From Tautonia sociabilis (GTDB taxonomy: Bacteria > Planctomycetota > Planctomycetia > Isosphaerales > Isosphaeraceae), in the NCBI RefSeq assembly GCF_003977685.1, contig NZ_RYZH01000057.1, positions 1 to 37,440 of the forward strand: a stretch of 37,440 bases of DNA, written 5' to 3'. Shown here piece after piece: positions 1-6,922 of the stretch. The translations under genes were made by a program, and so were the position numbers. Positions within the stretch are counted from its first letter, which is position 1; each line of letters opens with the position of its first letter. The notes under the pieces were generated by a model. That model was not told where the DNA came from. It saw only the letters and a list, made by a program, of their open reading frames with translations, and ran no database searches.

Positions 1-240
1 GGCGGGGGGGGGGAGCCCGGGCCGGGCGATCGGCCGGGAGGCGGCGAGCCCATTCAGGGTAGGCCCGCCCGGCCGGCAGTCAAGGGCACGCGGGCTCCTG
101 GTCGGCGGGGCCGGCTCCTGGAGTCCCGGCGCGGGGGGCCTGGGCGCGATGCGCGCCGGGCGATCGGCCGAGCTCGGCGAGCCGAAGTGCGGCCGATCCG
201 TCCCGAGTGCTCGGTCCCGGGTCCTCGATGGTCAGCGGGG

Positions 241-777
241 TCAGCCCTCGGAGCGAGGAGCGGCCCGCCCCGGGTCGAGCACGGCGATGTGGGGCAGGTG
301 GCGGTAGTCGTCGTCGTAGTCCAGGCCGTAGCCGACGACGAAGGCGTCGGGGATCTCGAAGCCGACGTAGTCGGGCTCCATCGCCACCTCCTGCCGGCCG
401 AGCTTGCGCAGGAGGACGGCCGTGCGGACGCTCAGCGCTCCGCGGTCGAGCAGGTGGGGGGCCAGTGCCGAGAGGGTGTGGCCGGTGTCGAAGATGTCGT
501 CCAGCAGCAGCACGTGCCGGCCGCCGACGTCGGGGGCGAGCGCCTCGTTGATCAGGAGCGTGCCCCGCTCGGTGGTCGCCCCCTTGTAGCTGCTCGCCTG
601 CACGAGGCCGACCCGGTGGGGCAGGTGGATGCGTCGGATCAGGTCGGCCAGCAGGATCAGGCTGCCGGTGAGCACGGCCACGATCGTCAGCGGCAGGCCC
701 TGATAATCGGCGTCGATTTGCCGGCCCAGCTCGCCGACCCGGGCCAGGATCTTTTCCTCGCTGATCAGGACCTCCAC
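241..777 (-). CDS. hpt: Hypoxanthine phosphoribosyltransferase
   Basis: Purine salvage enzyme that transfers phosphoribose from PRPP to hypoxanthine or guanine, cytoplasmic. The 178-residue length is normal for the family. The type I phosphoribosyltransferase PRPP loop is clear as VLLLDDIFDTGHT. An early LTGSL stretch (the PPi loop) and a conserved SSYKG segment are also present. The GTG at 775-777 is chosen as start because a GGGGGGAGGCGGC ribosome-binding site ends directly before it and homologs begin at about this point. The frame stays open upstream to an ATG at 945, but that adds a Pro/Gly/Arg-rich stretch with no domain. It stands alone, with no tilS or ftsH beside it. HGPRT versus XGPRT specificity cannot be read from sequence, but the family is secure. 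Confidence 0.93.
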   Translation of the reverse strand: MEVLISEEKILARVGELGRQIDADYQGLPLTIVAVLTGSLILLADLIRRIHLPHRVGLVQASSYKGATTERGTLLINEALAPDVGGRHVLLLDDIFDTGHTLSALAPHLLDRGALSVRTAVLLRKLGRQEVAMEPDYVGFEIPDAFVVGYGLDYDDDYRHLPHIAVLDPGRAAPRSEG

Positions 778-985
778 GCCGCCTCCCCCCCGCTTCGCGT
801 CGCTTCCCTCGGATCCGGGGCGCCCCCGGGCCGTTTCATGGTGCCCGGGGCTGGCCTCGATGCCAAGAGGGAGGCATGGGGAGGCCGGGGAGTCCGGCCC
901 CGTCCCGTCCCCGGGTGCCTCGGGCGGCCGGCCCGCCGGGGGCACCCGGTTTCTCTTGCTCCGCTCGAAAGCGTGTGGGGTCGGC

Positions 986-1663
986 TCAGCAAAAGGCCCG
1001 GCTCGGGAGGCGGCGACGAGCCAGGGCCAGGGCGCCGAAGCCGATCACCGACCAGAGCAGCAGGGCGCCGGGCTCGGGGATCGGCGTGCCCGGGTCGCCG
1101 CCGGGGATCGGGTCGGAACCGGGGTCGGTCGGGGCCCCGTCCCCCAGGACTTCCAGGGTCAGGCCGTCGATGGCCGACTTGAGCAGGTAGGCCAGGGAGC
1201 CCTGGGCCAGGTCGAGCTCGAAGTCGAAGGTGCCGCCGGGTTCGAGCCGGCCGACTCGGTTGCCGGCGTCGTCGACCAGCGGCAAAAACGGCACGGCGCC
1301 GGCGGCGGCATTGGGGTCGGGCTCGTAGCCGAAGAGCAGGAACATGCGCTCCAGGTCGGTGTCGGCCGGGTCGTCGGTCAGGAGCACATAGGAGGAGGAG
1401 ACGTCGATCCCGACCGAACTCGGCAGCGCCTTCATCGGGCTGCCCTCGATCGGGGAACCGTCGGGGTTGGTGCCGATGACCGGGGGCAGGATCGTTCCCT
1501 TCGGCACCGAGGTGAAATACATCTCCGACACCGGGGCGTCGGTGGTGTTCTTGAGCCGGAAGGCCACCATGTCGGCGGCGGGAGACGGCTCGGGAGCCCC
1601 GACGGTGGCGAGCAGGGCGACGACGCCGAGGACGGCCGGCGGACCGATCGGGCGACGAGACAT
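986..1663 (-). CDS. PEP-CTERM sorted secreted protein
   Basis: A 225-residue exported protein of unknown function. Residues 1-30 form a signal peptide (MSRRP, then a hydrophobic stretch ending near SPAA). The body is acidic and Pro/Gly-rich with no enzyme motif. The C-terminus has the full PEP-CTERM tripartite signal: PEPGALLLW, a hydrophobic helix (SVIGFGALALA) and a basic tail (RRRLPSRAFC). By family knowledge this directs processing by an exosortase, usually in exopolysaccharide- or biofilm-linked export. No exosortase gene lies in the window. A ribosome-binding site, AGGAGGG, sits 9 bases before the ATG. Its upstream region contains the longest five-base-period tract in the window (1688-1782). 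The sorting signal is seen directly; ligand or function is unknown. Confidence 0.88.
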   Translation of the reverse strand: MSRRPIGPPAVLGVVALLATVGAPEPSPAADMVAFRLKNTTDAPVSEMYFTSVPKGTILPPVIGTNPDGSPIEGSPMKALPSSVGIDVSSSYVLLTDDPADTDLERMFLLFGYEPDPNAAAGAVPFLPLVDDAGNRVGRLEPGGTFDFELDLAQGSLAYLLKSAIDGLTLEVLGDGAPTDPGSDPIPGGDPGTPIPEPGALLLWSVIGFGALALARRRLPSRAFC

Positions 1664-1687
1664 GGGCGCGATCCCTCCTGGATTCCT

Positions 1688-1782
1688 TGGGTGTGGTCGG
1701 GCCGATCCGCTGGGATTCGATTCGAGTCGAGTCGATTCGCTTCGGTTTGGTTCGAGGCGATCCGGGCGGACTCGGGCCGGGC
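1688..1782 (-). repeat. Degenerate five-base-period tract A
   Basis: Nineteen consecutive five-base units keep exact phase. Plus-strand units include CGATT, CGAGT, CGAGT, CGATT, CGCTT and CGGTT. Read in the sense direction of the downstream PEP-CTERM gene, the units are CGAAT, CGACT, CGACT, CGAAT, so the consensus is about CGAMY. Five is not a multiple of three, so the tract cannot be explained by codon bias. Confidence 0.8.
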
Positions 1783-2111
1783 GCCCGGCCTCCCCTCGGC
1801 GGGAGGAGACAGCGGCTCGTCCCGCCTCGGGCGGGGCGTCGCGTCGCGGTCAAAGGGGGCCGGCTCAGAGGAGGGAGGGGACGCGGCGACGGTTGGGGGG
1901 ACGAACTCGGGGCGCGACGGGCGCGATTGGCCTGGGTGCGACTGCCGGGCGGATCGGCGTCCGCTCACGGGTGGGCGTACTTTCTCCCCGATCGCGGAAT
2001 CGGTCAAGGGCAATGGCGCGAATGCCGATGCTCCTCGGTGAGGGCGGCCCGCCTCCCCCAGGGCGGGGCCGACCGCAGGAGGCGCTCCCCCCGTCGGCGG
2101 ATGCCGAGCCG

Positions 2112-2156
2112 CGACCCGACCCGACCGGACCGGATCCGACCCGACCGCATCGACCC
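2112..2156 (+). repeat. Degenerate five-base-period tract B
   Basis: Nine units in phase: CGACC three times, GGACC, GGATC, CGACC twice, GCATC, GACCC. It lies about 210 bases before the ATG of the ECF sigma gene, with the CGACC orientation in the sense direction of that gene. It is the same motif class as the tracts at 1688, 5968, 12311 and 18339. Confidence 0.75.
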
Positions 2157-2366
2157 CCCGACCCTCCTCCTCGCATGCACTTGCCCCGACGATCGGACGG
2201 GATCGCCCCCCTCCCCCGGCGCGCTGGGAGCATGGGGGCATTCGTGGGTCCCCTCGGGCCGCCCCTAGCGGCCGAGGCCGAGCCCGCTCGCGGCCCCTCG
2301 CCGACGGCCGGGCCATCGAATAAGCTGGCGCGGGTGGCGTCGAATCGGGCGAGGACCATCCGCACC

Positions 2367-2981
2367 ATGACCGACCCCCGCAGCGGCGTCGTCGAGGCGC
2401 CCGACGAAGCCCTGGTCGAGCTGGCCCGGGGAGGCGACCCGGAGGCCCGCGAGGAACTCTTCCGGCGCGGCCGGGATGTCGCGTATCGGGTGGCCTTCCG
2501 CCTGCTCGGCAACGCCGAGGACGCGATGGACGCCGTGCAGGACGGCTTCATCAAGGCCTTCCGCCACCTCGACGCCTTCGACGGCCGCAGCGCCTTCCGC
2601 ACCTGGCTCTTGCGGATTGTCACCAACGCCGCCCACGACCTCGGCCGGCGCAAGGGCCGCCGCCCCGCTCTCCGCCTGGCCGACCTCGACCTCGACCCCG
2701 ACAACCCCGGCGGCCCCGGCCCCTCGGCCATCGCGCCCAGCGTCGAGCACGACCCCGGCCGGAACCTCCAGTTGGACGACCTCCGCCGCGCCATCGACGA
2801 GGCCCTCGCCCGGCTCAGCCCGGCGATCCGAGAGTCGTTCGTCCTCTTCGCCGAGGCCGGCCTGAGCTACAAGGAGATCGCCGAGGCCCAGGGAATTCCC
2901 ATCGGCACCGTCATGAGCCGCCTGCATTCCGCCCGGCAGAAGCTTCAGGCCGCGCTGGAGGGAATCGACGAGCTCCCCTGA
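2367..2981 (+). CDS. ECF-type RNA polymerase sigma factor (sigma-70 family)
   Basis: A 204-residue alternative sigma factor. Region 2 spans about residues 20-95: an AYRVAFRLLGNAEDAMDAVQ segment for core binding, then FRTWLLRIVTNAAHDLGRRKGR for -10 recognition. Region 4 spans about 140-195, with a helix-turn-helix in LSYKEIAEAQGIPIGTVMSR. The linker is Pro/Gly-rich and no region 3 is visible, as expected for ECF factors. The ATG is chosen because family homology starts right after it. The frame is open about 900 bases upstream, but that part looks non-coding. The predicted anti-sigma partner starts 752 bases downstream on the same strand, an unusually wide gap for such a pair. The regulated stimulus is unknown. 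Confidence 0.92.
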   Translation: MTDPRSGVVEAPDEALVELARGGDPEAREELFRRGRDVAYRVAFRLLGNAEDAMDAVQDGFIKAFRHLDAFDGRSAFRTWLLRIVTNAAHDLGRRKGRRPALRLADLDLDPDNPGGPGPSAIAPSVEHDPGRNLQLDDLRRAIDEALARLSPAIRESFVLFAEAGLSYKEIAEAQGIPIGTVMSRLHSARQKLQAALEGIDELP

Positions 2982-3733
2982 CGCTCCCGATCTCCGACGG
3001 GTGAACCAACCCACGGCGACCCCCCGGCGACGAGACGCGGCCGAGGGCCGTCGTCCCGTCCTCGGGGAAGCAATCCGCTCGGTTCGCGATGTCGAGCTTC
3101 ACCTCGGGCTCGTCGTCCTCGGCGGCAGGCTTTCAGCAGGATCGCCACGTGGGAGCCCCCCCTCCTCCGGCAGTCGGACGCGGCGGAGCCGATCGACGGA
3201 GCAGGCCCCGCCGTCGCGTTCCCGGATGTCCAGGCGATCCTTCGGCCACGTTTCGGGAGGAACCTTCTTCTTCTCCTTCTCTGCCTTCTCCGGGGCGCGT
3301 CGTGCGCGGGGCCAATCCGGGCCGTCGCCGACCGGGACGCGATCAACCGACACCCCGGACGATCGTCGGACGCCCGCCCAGATTACCCCATCCCCCCGAT
3401 CCCGTCAAAGCCCCGCCTGTGACGGCCGGGCCGGATCGCTCGGGCCTCACCGGGTGGTCGATCGGGGAGCAACGACAGAATAATCCGAACACCCCAGGCG
3501 TCGAAATTGCTGAGCGGACCATGCCGTTCCCGACGATCGAGAGGGAGAGACGCCGCGGCCCGAGCCGTCGGACGTCGGCTACCTAGCGTCGGAACTCCTG
3601 GCGAGATCACAGCCTTGGTCCCCGGAGGCCGGCTCCGGGAGGCTGTCAGGTACCGCCCGCACCGGCCCCTGGCTCGATCCGCCCGATGGCGGGTCGAGCG
3701 CCCGATTTTCCGGAAACCCGACCCGAGTTGACG
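2982..3733. other. Spacer between sigma and anti-sigma genes; possible decayed small gene
   Basis: No confident gene. On the minus strand, a frame at about 3099-3353 has a Lys/Glu-rich stretch (EKAEKEKKKVPPETWPKDRL) and ends at TGA near 3099. An adjacent minus-strand frame continues from about 3129 down to 2911 with an acidic, coding-like stretch (EDDEPEVKLDIANRAD). Together they look like one short gene broken by a frameshift, but neither has a good ribosome-binding site or a recognised family. The stretch 3470-3500 is relatively AT-rich and may carry the promoter of the downstream operon. Confidence 0.35.
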
Positions 3734-4354
3734 ATGCGTTGCCGAGACGTTTCCCGAGCGATTGCCGCCCCCAACGGCGAAGGCTCGACCGCCGAGCTGG
3801 AGGCCCACCTGGCCGCCTGCCCCCGGTGCTCGCGGCTGGCCTCGGAGGCCCTCCGGTTCGATCGGCTCTGGGAGGCGACCCGACCGGCCCCGCCCCCCCC
3901 GACGTCCTGGGACGCCGCCTGGGCCCGCATCGAACGGGAGGTGGCCGCCCCCTGCCTTGCCTCCGAGCCGGTCGCGCCCGGCCGGCCGACGGTCGCCCGG
4001 GTTCCCCTCCGGCTGTTCTCCGCCGGCGCCCTGGTCGCCGCCGCGGCGGCCGTGCTGGTCGCGCTGAACCCGCCCGAGCCGGCTCCGAGGATGGTGGACC
4101 AGGCCGGCGCGATCCAGCGGGAGTTCGAGGTCCCGGTCGGCCACACGGTGCTCTATCACGTCGATTCCGGCCAGCGCCAGGTGATCCAGGTCCACGAGCC
4201 CCCCGCCGACGATTCGCTGACCTTCTTCGACCGCTACGAGGCCGGCATGGACGCGGTCGACTACTTCGTCCTGTTCAACCTCGTCGAGGCCCTGCCCGAG
4301 CTGATGGCCTCGGCCCACGATGGATCGGCTAACCCCTTCGGTCCCCTGCCCTAG
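3734..4354 (+). CDS. Zinc-finger (zf-HC2-like) membrane anti-sigma factor
   Basis: Predicted single-pass membrane regulator of 206 residues. The N-terminus has a Cys at residue 3 (MRCRDV) and, after about 25 residues, HLAACPRC, matching the H-X3-C-X2-C zinc motif of anti-sigma domains. A hydrophobic helix, FSAGALVAAAAAVLVAL, lies near residues 96-112. An outer domain of about 90 residues has no recognised fold. The ATG at 3734 puts the first zinc Cys at residue 3, as is usual; an in-frame ATG at 3686 would add 16 residues. It is followed after 3 bases by a small membrane-anchored protein, so the two are probably co-transcribed. The partner is inferred to be the ECF sigma factor ending at 2981. 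Confidence 0.75.
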   Translation: MRCRDVSRAIAAPNGEGSTAELEAHLAACPRCSRLASEALRFDRLWEATRPAPPPPTSWDAAWARIEREVAAPCLASEPVAPGRPTVARVPLRLFSAGALVAAAAAVLVALNPPEPAPRMVDQAGAIQREFEVPVGHTVLYHVDSGQRQVIQVHEPPADDSLTFFDRYEAGMDAVDYFVLFNLVEALPELMASAHDGSANPFGPLP

Positions 4355-4357
4355 GCG

Positions 4358-4921
4358 ATGATGAACCGAGCCGACCGCCCCCCCCTGCTCTCCCGGCTGC
4401 TGCCGAGCCGGGCCCGGTGGCACGTGCTGGCCCTGCTGGTCGTCGTCTCGGCGATCCTACCGACCGTGCTGATCGACCGCAGCCTCGGACAGCCTCGACA
4501 GGGCGGCGAGGCCGCGATCGGCTCCCTGGCCGACGCCTCCCCCGACCGCGACGTCGCCATCTTCGGCCTGCGCGCCGAGCCGGGCTCCAATCGCCTCGAT
4601 CCGCTCCTGTCCACCTACGCCGCCCCGCTCCGCAGGCTCCTGCCCGACCACGGCCTGACCCTGCTGGGATCGGCCAGCCGCCGCCTCTCCGCCCATCAGT
4701 CCCTCCGCTGCGACCTGGGAGACGGCCGCGTCCTGAAGGTCACGCTCAAGGACCCCCTCGACGACGGCAAGGTCCACCTCTGCGTCCAGCTCCTCTCCCC
4801 CGACCGCCCCGAGCCCGTCTTCCTCACCCAGGTCCGCACCCCCGCCGGCCAGCTTGTCTTCCTCGACAAGTCCGAGCCCGGCTCCGACGCCAAGCTGCTC
4901 ATCGGCGTCGGCGCCCGTTGA
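4358..4921 (+). CDS. Membrane-anchored hypothetical protein co-transcribed with anti-sigma
   Basis: A 187-residue protein of no recognised family. A hydrophobic segment, WHVLALLVVVSAILPTVLI, at about residues 21-39 acts as signal anchor. The rest (about 145 residues) is predicted outside the membrane, with a beta-rich pattern such as VLKVTLKDPLDDGKVHLCVQ. It starts 3 bases after the anti-sigma stop, so translation is probably coupled. By context it may modulate or report to the sigma/anti-sigma pair, for example as a periplasmic sensor, but this is inference only. The ATG at 4358 is followed directly by a second ATG, so the start may be one codon later. Confidence 0.75.
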   Translation: MMNRADRPPLLSRLLPSRARWHVLALLVVVSAILPTVLIDRSLGQPRQGGEAAIGSLADASPDRDVAIFGLRAEPGSNRLDPLLSTYAAPLRRLLPDHGLTLLGSASRRLSAHQSLRCDLGDGRVLKVTLKDPLDDGKVHLCVQLLSPDRPEPVFLTQVRTPAGQLVFLDKSEPGSDAKLLIGVGAR

Positions 4922-4983
4922 GTCGCGGCCGACGGTTCGGCCACACGTCGGCGGTGGCAACCGGCCTCGGCCGGCCGTCCCGC

Positions 4984-5013
4984 TTGAGCGGGCCTGGTCG
5001 GGCTCGCCATAAT
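4984..5013 (+). promoter_or_regulatory. Sigma-70-like promoter for larE
   Basis: TTGAGC (4984-4989) and CATAAT (5008-5013) are separated by 18 bases. They match the consensus at 4/6 and 5/6 positions in a very GC-rich background. Predicted transcription would start near 5020, giving a leader of about 70 bases before the larE ATG. Confidence 0.5.
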
Positions 5014-5090
5014 GGATGGGGAAGGTCGCCCGGTGGGATGCCCTTCCGGGCGGAGAGACGGCGAAGCGACCCATGCCGCGGAGGCTCCCC

Positions 5091-5969
5091 ATGAGCGACT
5101 GGAACGACCCGGAGCTGATCGCCATGCGAGACCGCCTCCTCGCGGCGCTGCGCGGCTACGGGAGGGTCGCGGTCGCCTTCTCGGGGGGGATCGACAGCAC
5201 GGTCGTCGCCCAGGCGGCCTACCTGGCGATCGGCGACGACGCCGTGGCGGTCACGGCGGTTTCCGACAGCCTGGCCGAAGGGGAGCTCGAAGAGGCGGAG
5301 GCGCTGGCCAGGCGGATCGGCATCCGCCACCGGGTGATCCGCACCAACGAGTTCGCCGACCCGAACTACCTGCGCAACAACTCCGACCGCTGCTACTTCT
5401 GCAAGAGCGAGCTGTACGGCCGCCTCGCCCGGCTCCGGCACGAGCTGGGGGTCGACGCGATCGCCTCGGGGGCCAACCTCGACGACCGAGGCGACCACCG
5501 CCCCGGCATGAAGGCGGCGGCCGAGAACGGCGTGGTCCACCCGCTGCTCGAATGCGAGCTGTCCAAGGCCGACGTCCGCAAGCTCGCCTTCGCCTGGGGC
5601 CTGCCCACCTGGGACAAGCCGGCCACCCCCTGCCTCTCCAGCCGGATCGCCTACGGCGAGGAGGTCACCCCCGAGCGGACCCGGATGATCGACCGGGCCG
5701 AGCAGTGGCTCCGCTCCCGGGGGCTCCGGGTGGTCCGAGTCCGCTACCACAAGGGGGATCTGGCCCGGGTCGAGGTGCCGATCGACGAGCTGCCGGCCCT
5801 CGCCTCGGCCGAGGTCCGCTCGGAGCTGGTCCGCACCTTCAAGGAGATCGGCTTCAAGTTCGTCACCCTCGACCTGGAAGGGTTCCGATCGGGGAGCAAT
5901 AACGTGCTCATCCCCGCCGAGAACCTGATGCGCGGCCTCGTCGTCCCGGCCCCCGCCCCGGGCCGCTGA
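5091..5969 (+). CDS. larE: LarE-type PP-loop sulfurtransferase (nickel-pincer cofactor)
   Basis: ATP-dependent PP-loop enzyme of 292 residues. In the LarE family it transfers sulfur to adenylylated pyridinium-3,5-biscarboxylate mononucleotide during synthesis of the nickel-pincer cofactor of lactate racemase-type enzymes. The PP-loop SGGIDST is at residues 31-37, a NNSDRCYFCK motif follows near 96-105, and TPCLSSR places a Cys at 181. That Cys is at the position of the sacrificial sulfur donor in characterised LarE. The ATG at 5091 is chosen because GGAGG lies 6 bases upstream; an in-frame ATG at 5016 would add 25 residues without homology. larB, larC and larA are not in the window. Some LarE homologs may serve other sulfur-transfer roles, so the exact substrate is inferred. 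Confidence 0.9.
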   Translation: MSDWNDPELIAMRDRLLAALRGYGRVAVAFSGGIDSTVVAQAAYLAIGDDAVAVTAVSDSLAEGELEEAEALARRIGIRHRVIRTNEFADPNYLRNNSDRCYFCKSELYGRLARLRHELGVDAIASGANLDDRGDHRPGMKAAAENGVVHPLLECELSKADVRKLAFAWGLPTWDKPATPCLSSRIAYGEEVTPERTRMIDRAEQWLRSRGLRVVRVRYHKGDLARVEVPIDELPALASAEVRSELVRTFKEIGFKFVTLDLEGFRSGSNNVLIPAENLMRGLVVPAPAPGR

Positions 5970-6032
5970 GCGGATTCGAGCTGAGCGGATTCGACCCGAC
6001 CCGACCCGACCCGACGCGAAGGGCCTCGATCG
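5968..6032 (+). repeat. Five-base-period tract C filling the larE/zinc-ribbon spacer
   Basis: Thirteen units in exact phase run from the larE stop codon to the base before the next ATG: GAGCG, GATTC, GAGCT, GAGCG, GATTC, GACCC four times, GACGC, GAAGG, GCCTC, GATCG. The first five units contain a 13-base direct repeat (TGAGCGGATTCGA). The whole spacer is built of this period, and no recognisable ribosome-binding site is present except a weak GAAGG. Confidence 0.85.
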
Positions 6033-6533
6033 ATGGCGAAGGCCACCTGCCGATGCGGCCAGCCGCTCACCGTGCCCGACGACCGCGAGAGCCGGGTCGT
6101 CTGCCCGAGCTGCGGGGCGAAGGTCCGGGTCAAGGCCCCGGGCCCCGAGGCGGGAGACGGCTTCCTCCGCTTCGCCTGCCCCTGCGGACGGCGGCTCAAG
6201 GTGCCGTCCGACCGCCCGCCGACGCACGGCAAGTGCCCCGACTGCGGGCGGATCGTCCCCGTGCCGAACCTCGGCGGCGCTCCCGAGCAGCGCACCGACG
6301 AGTTGCTCGTCGAGGAGTCCCAGTACCTGGAGCAATGGGCCGCCGATCACCGCCGCCGCGGCAGCCGGGTGCCCGTCAACGTCCCCCCGGGCCCCGACGC
6401 CCCCCCGCAGCACCCCCAGCCCCGGGACGAGCGCGTCGAGGCCGGCCTCCGCCTCTGCCCCCGCTGCGCCCGCCCCGTCCACCTCGGCTCCGAGGTCTGC
6501 CGGCACTGCGGCACCTCGGTCCCGAGGCGATGA
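6033..6533 (+). CDS. Triple zinc-ribbon hypothetical protein
   Basis: A 166-residue protein with three short zinc ribbons: CRCGQPLTV...CPSCG at about residues 6-29, CPCGRRLKV...CPDCG at about 49-72, and CPRCARPVHL...CRHCG near the C-terminus (about 142-161). A charged, Pro-rich linker of about 65 residues separates the second and third. The first two look like an internal duplication, since both have C-X-C-G-x-x-L and C-P-x-C-G halves. No catalytic domain or membrane segment is seen. It lies 63 bases after larE on the same strand, so co-transcription is possible. Function is unknown; zinc ribbons of this type often mediate protein or nucleic-acid contacts. Confidence 0.8.
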   Translation: MAKATCRCGQPLTVPDDRESRVVCPSCGAKVRVKAPGPEAGDGFLRFACPCGRRLKVPSDRPPTHGKCPDCGRIVPVPNLGGAPEQRTDELLVEESQYLEQWAADHRRRGSRVPVNVPPGPDAPPQHPQPRDERVEAGLRLCPRCARPVHLGSEVCRHCGTSVPRR

Positions 6534-6638
6534 GCAGCGCCCAGAGGGTGGACGGCGGCGGGGCCTCGGCCTCGCGATCGCGGACGGCAGGCGAGGGTCG
6601 ACCCGACCCCCGCCTCCCCCACCGGGCGGGTCCTCGGC

Positions 6639-6848
6639 TCAACGGCCCTGGGATCGGGCGGTCTCGGCGGCGGACTGCTGGAAGGCCGCCTCGGCCTGCT
6701 TGACCTCGTCGGGCCACTCCTCCTGGATGACGACGCCTTCGGCCCCCTCGAGCGGGACGGCCTCGCCGGCCGAGGGGGAGGAGCCCCCGCAGCCGGCCAC
6801 GACGAGGGCCGGGACGCCCATCATGGCGAGAAATGCGCGCGTTTTCAT
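6639..6848 (-). CDS. Small secreted lipoprotein
   Basis: A 69-residue protein with a type II signal peptide: MKTR, a hydrophobic core, and a lipobox LVVAGC that makes Cys20 the lipidated residue. The mature part of about 50 residues is acidic and Gln/Glu-rich (EEWPDEVKQAEAAFQQSAAE), probably one amphipathic helix. The ATG is supported by GAGAGGAA just upstream. It starts 74 bases after the DUF1559 stop on the same strand, and by general knowledge small lipoproteins often follow DUF1559 genes in planctomycetes. A role at the cell surface with the DUF1559 product is inferred. Confidence 0.82.
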   Translation of the reverse strand: MKTRAFLAMMGVPALVVAGCGGSSPSAGEAVPLEGAEGVVIQEEWPDEVKQAEAAFQQSAAETARSQGR

Positions 6849-6922
6849 GAAGAGTTCCTCTCGGCTGGTGGCCGGGTTGGGGGGCCCGGCGGGTTGGGGC
6901 CGGGCCCGGCTGCCGGTTGGGC

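Larger units (their letters stand above)
1664..2366. other. Gene-free spacer between divergent PEP-CTERM and sigma genes
   Basis: About 700 bases lie between the divergent starts. Long frames are open here only because of base composition, and none has a family motif or ribosome-binding site. The spacer holds two five-base-period tracts (1688-1782 and 2112-2156), listed separately. The promoters of both flanking genes must lie here, but no convincing -35/-10 pair was found. An AATAAGCT string near 2319-2327 is the best -10-like element for the sigma gene, and it is weak. Confidence 0.6.

Noticed and set aside
1..240. Possible gene start at the left edge (minus-strand ATG at 51-53)
   Set aside because: Only 17 codons are visible, with no ribosome-binding site and low complexity. 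A gene beyond the edge cannot be supported.
1467..2366. 300-codon N-terminal extension of the first sigma factor
   Set aside because: The extension crosses the PEP-CTERM gene and two five-base tracts. Family homology and a sensible start begin at 2367.
6571..6580. CGCGATCGCG palindrome between the zinc-ribbon and lipoprotein genes
   Set aside because: It is short, without a T run, and such GATC-centred palindromes are expected by chance at this composition.
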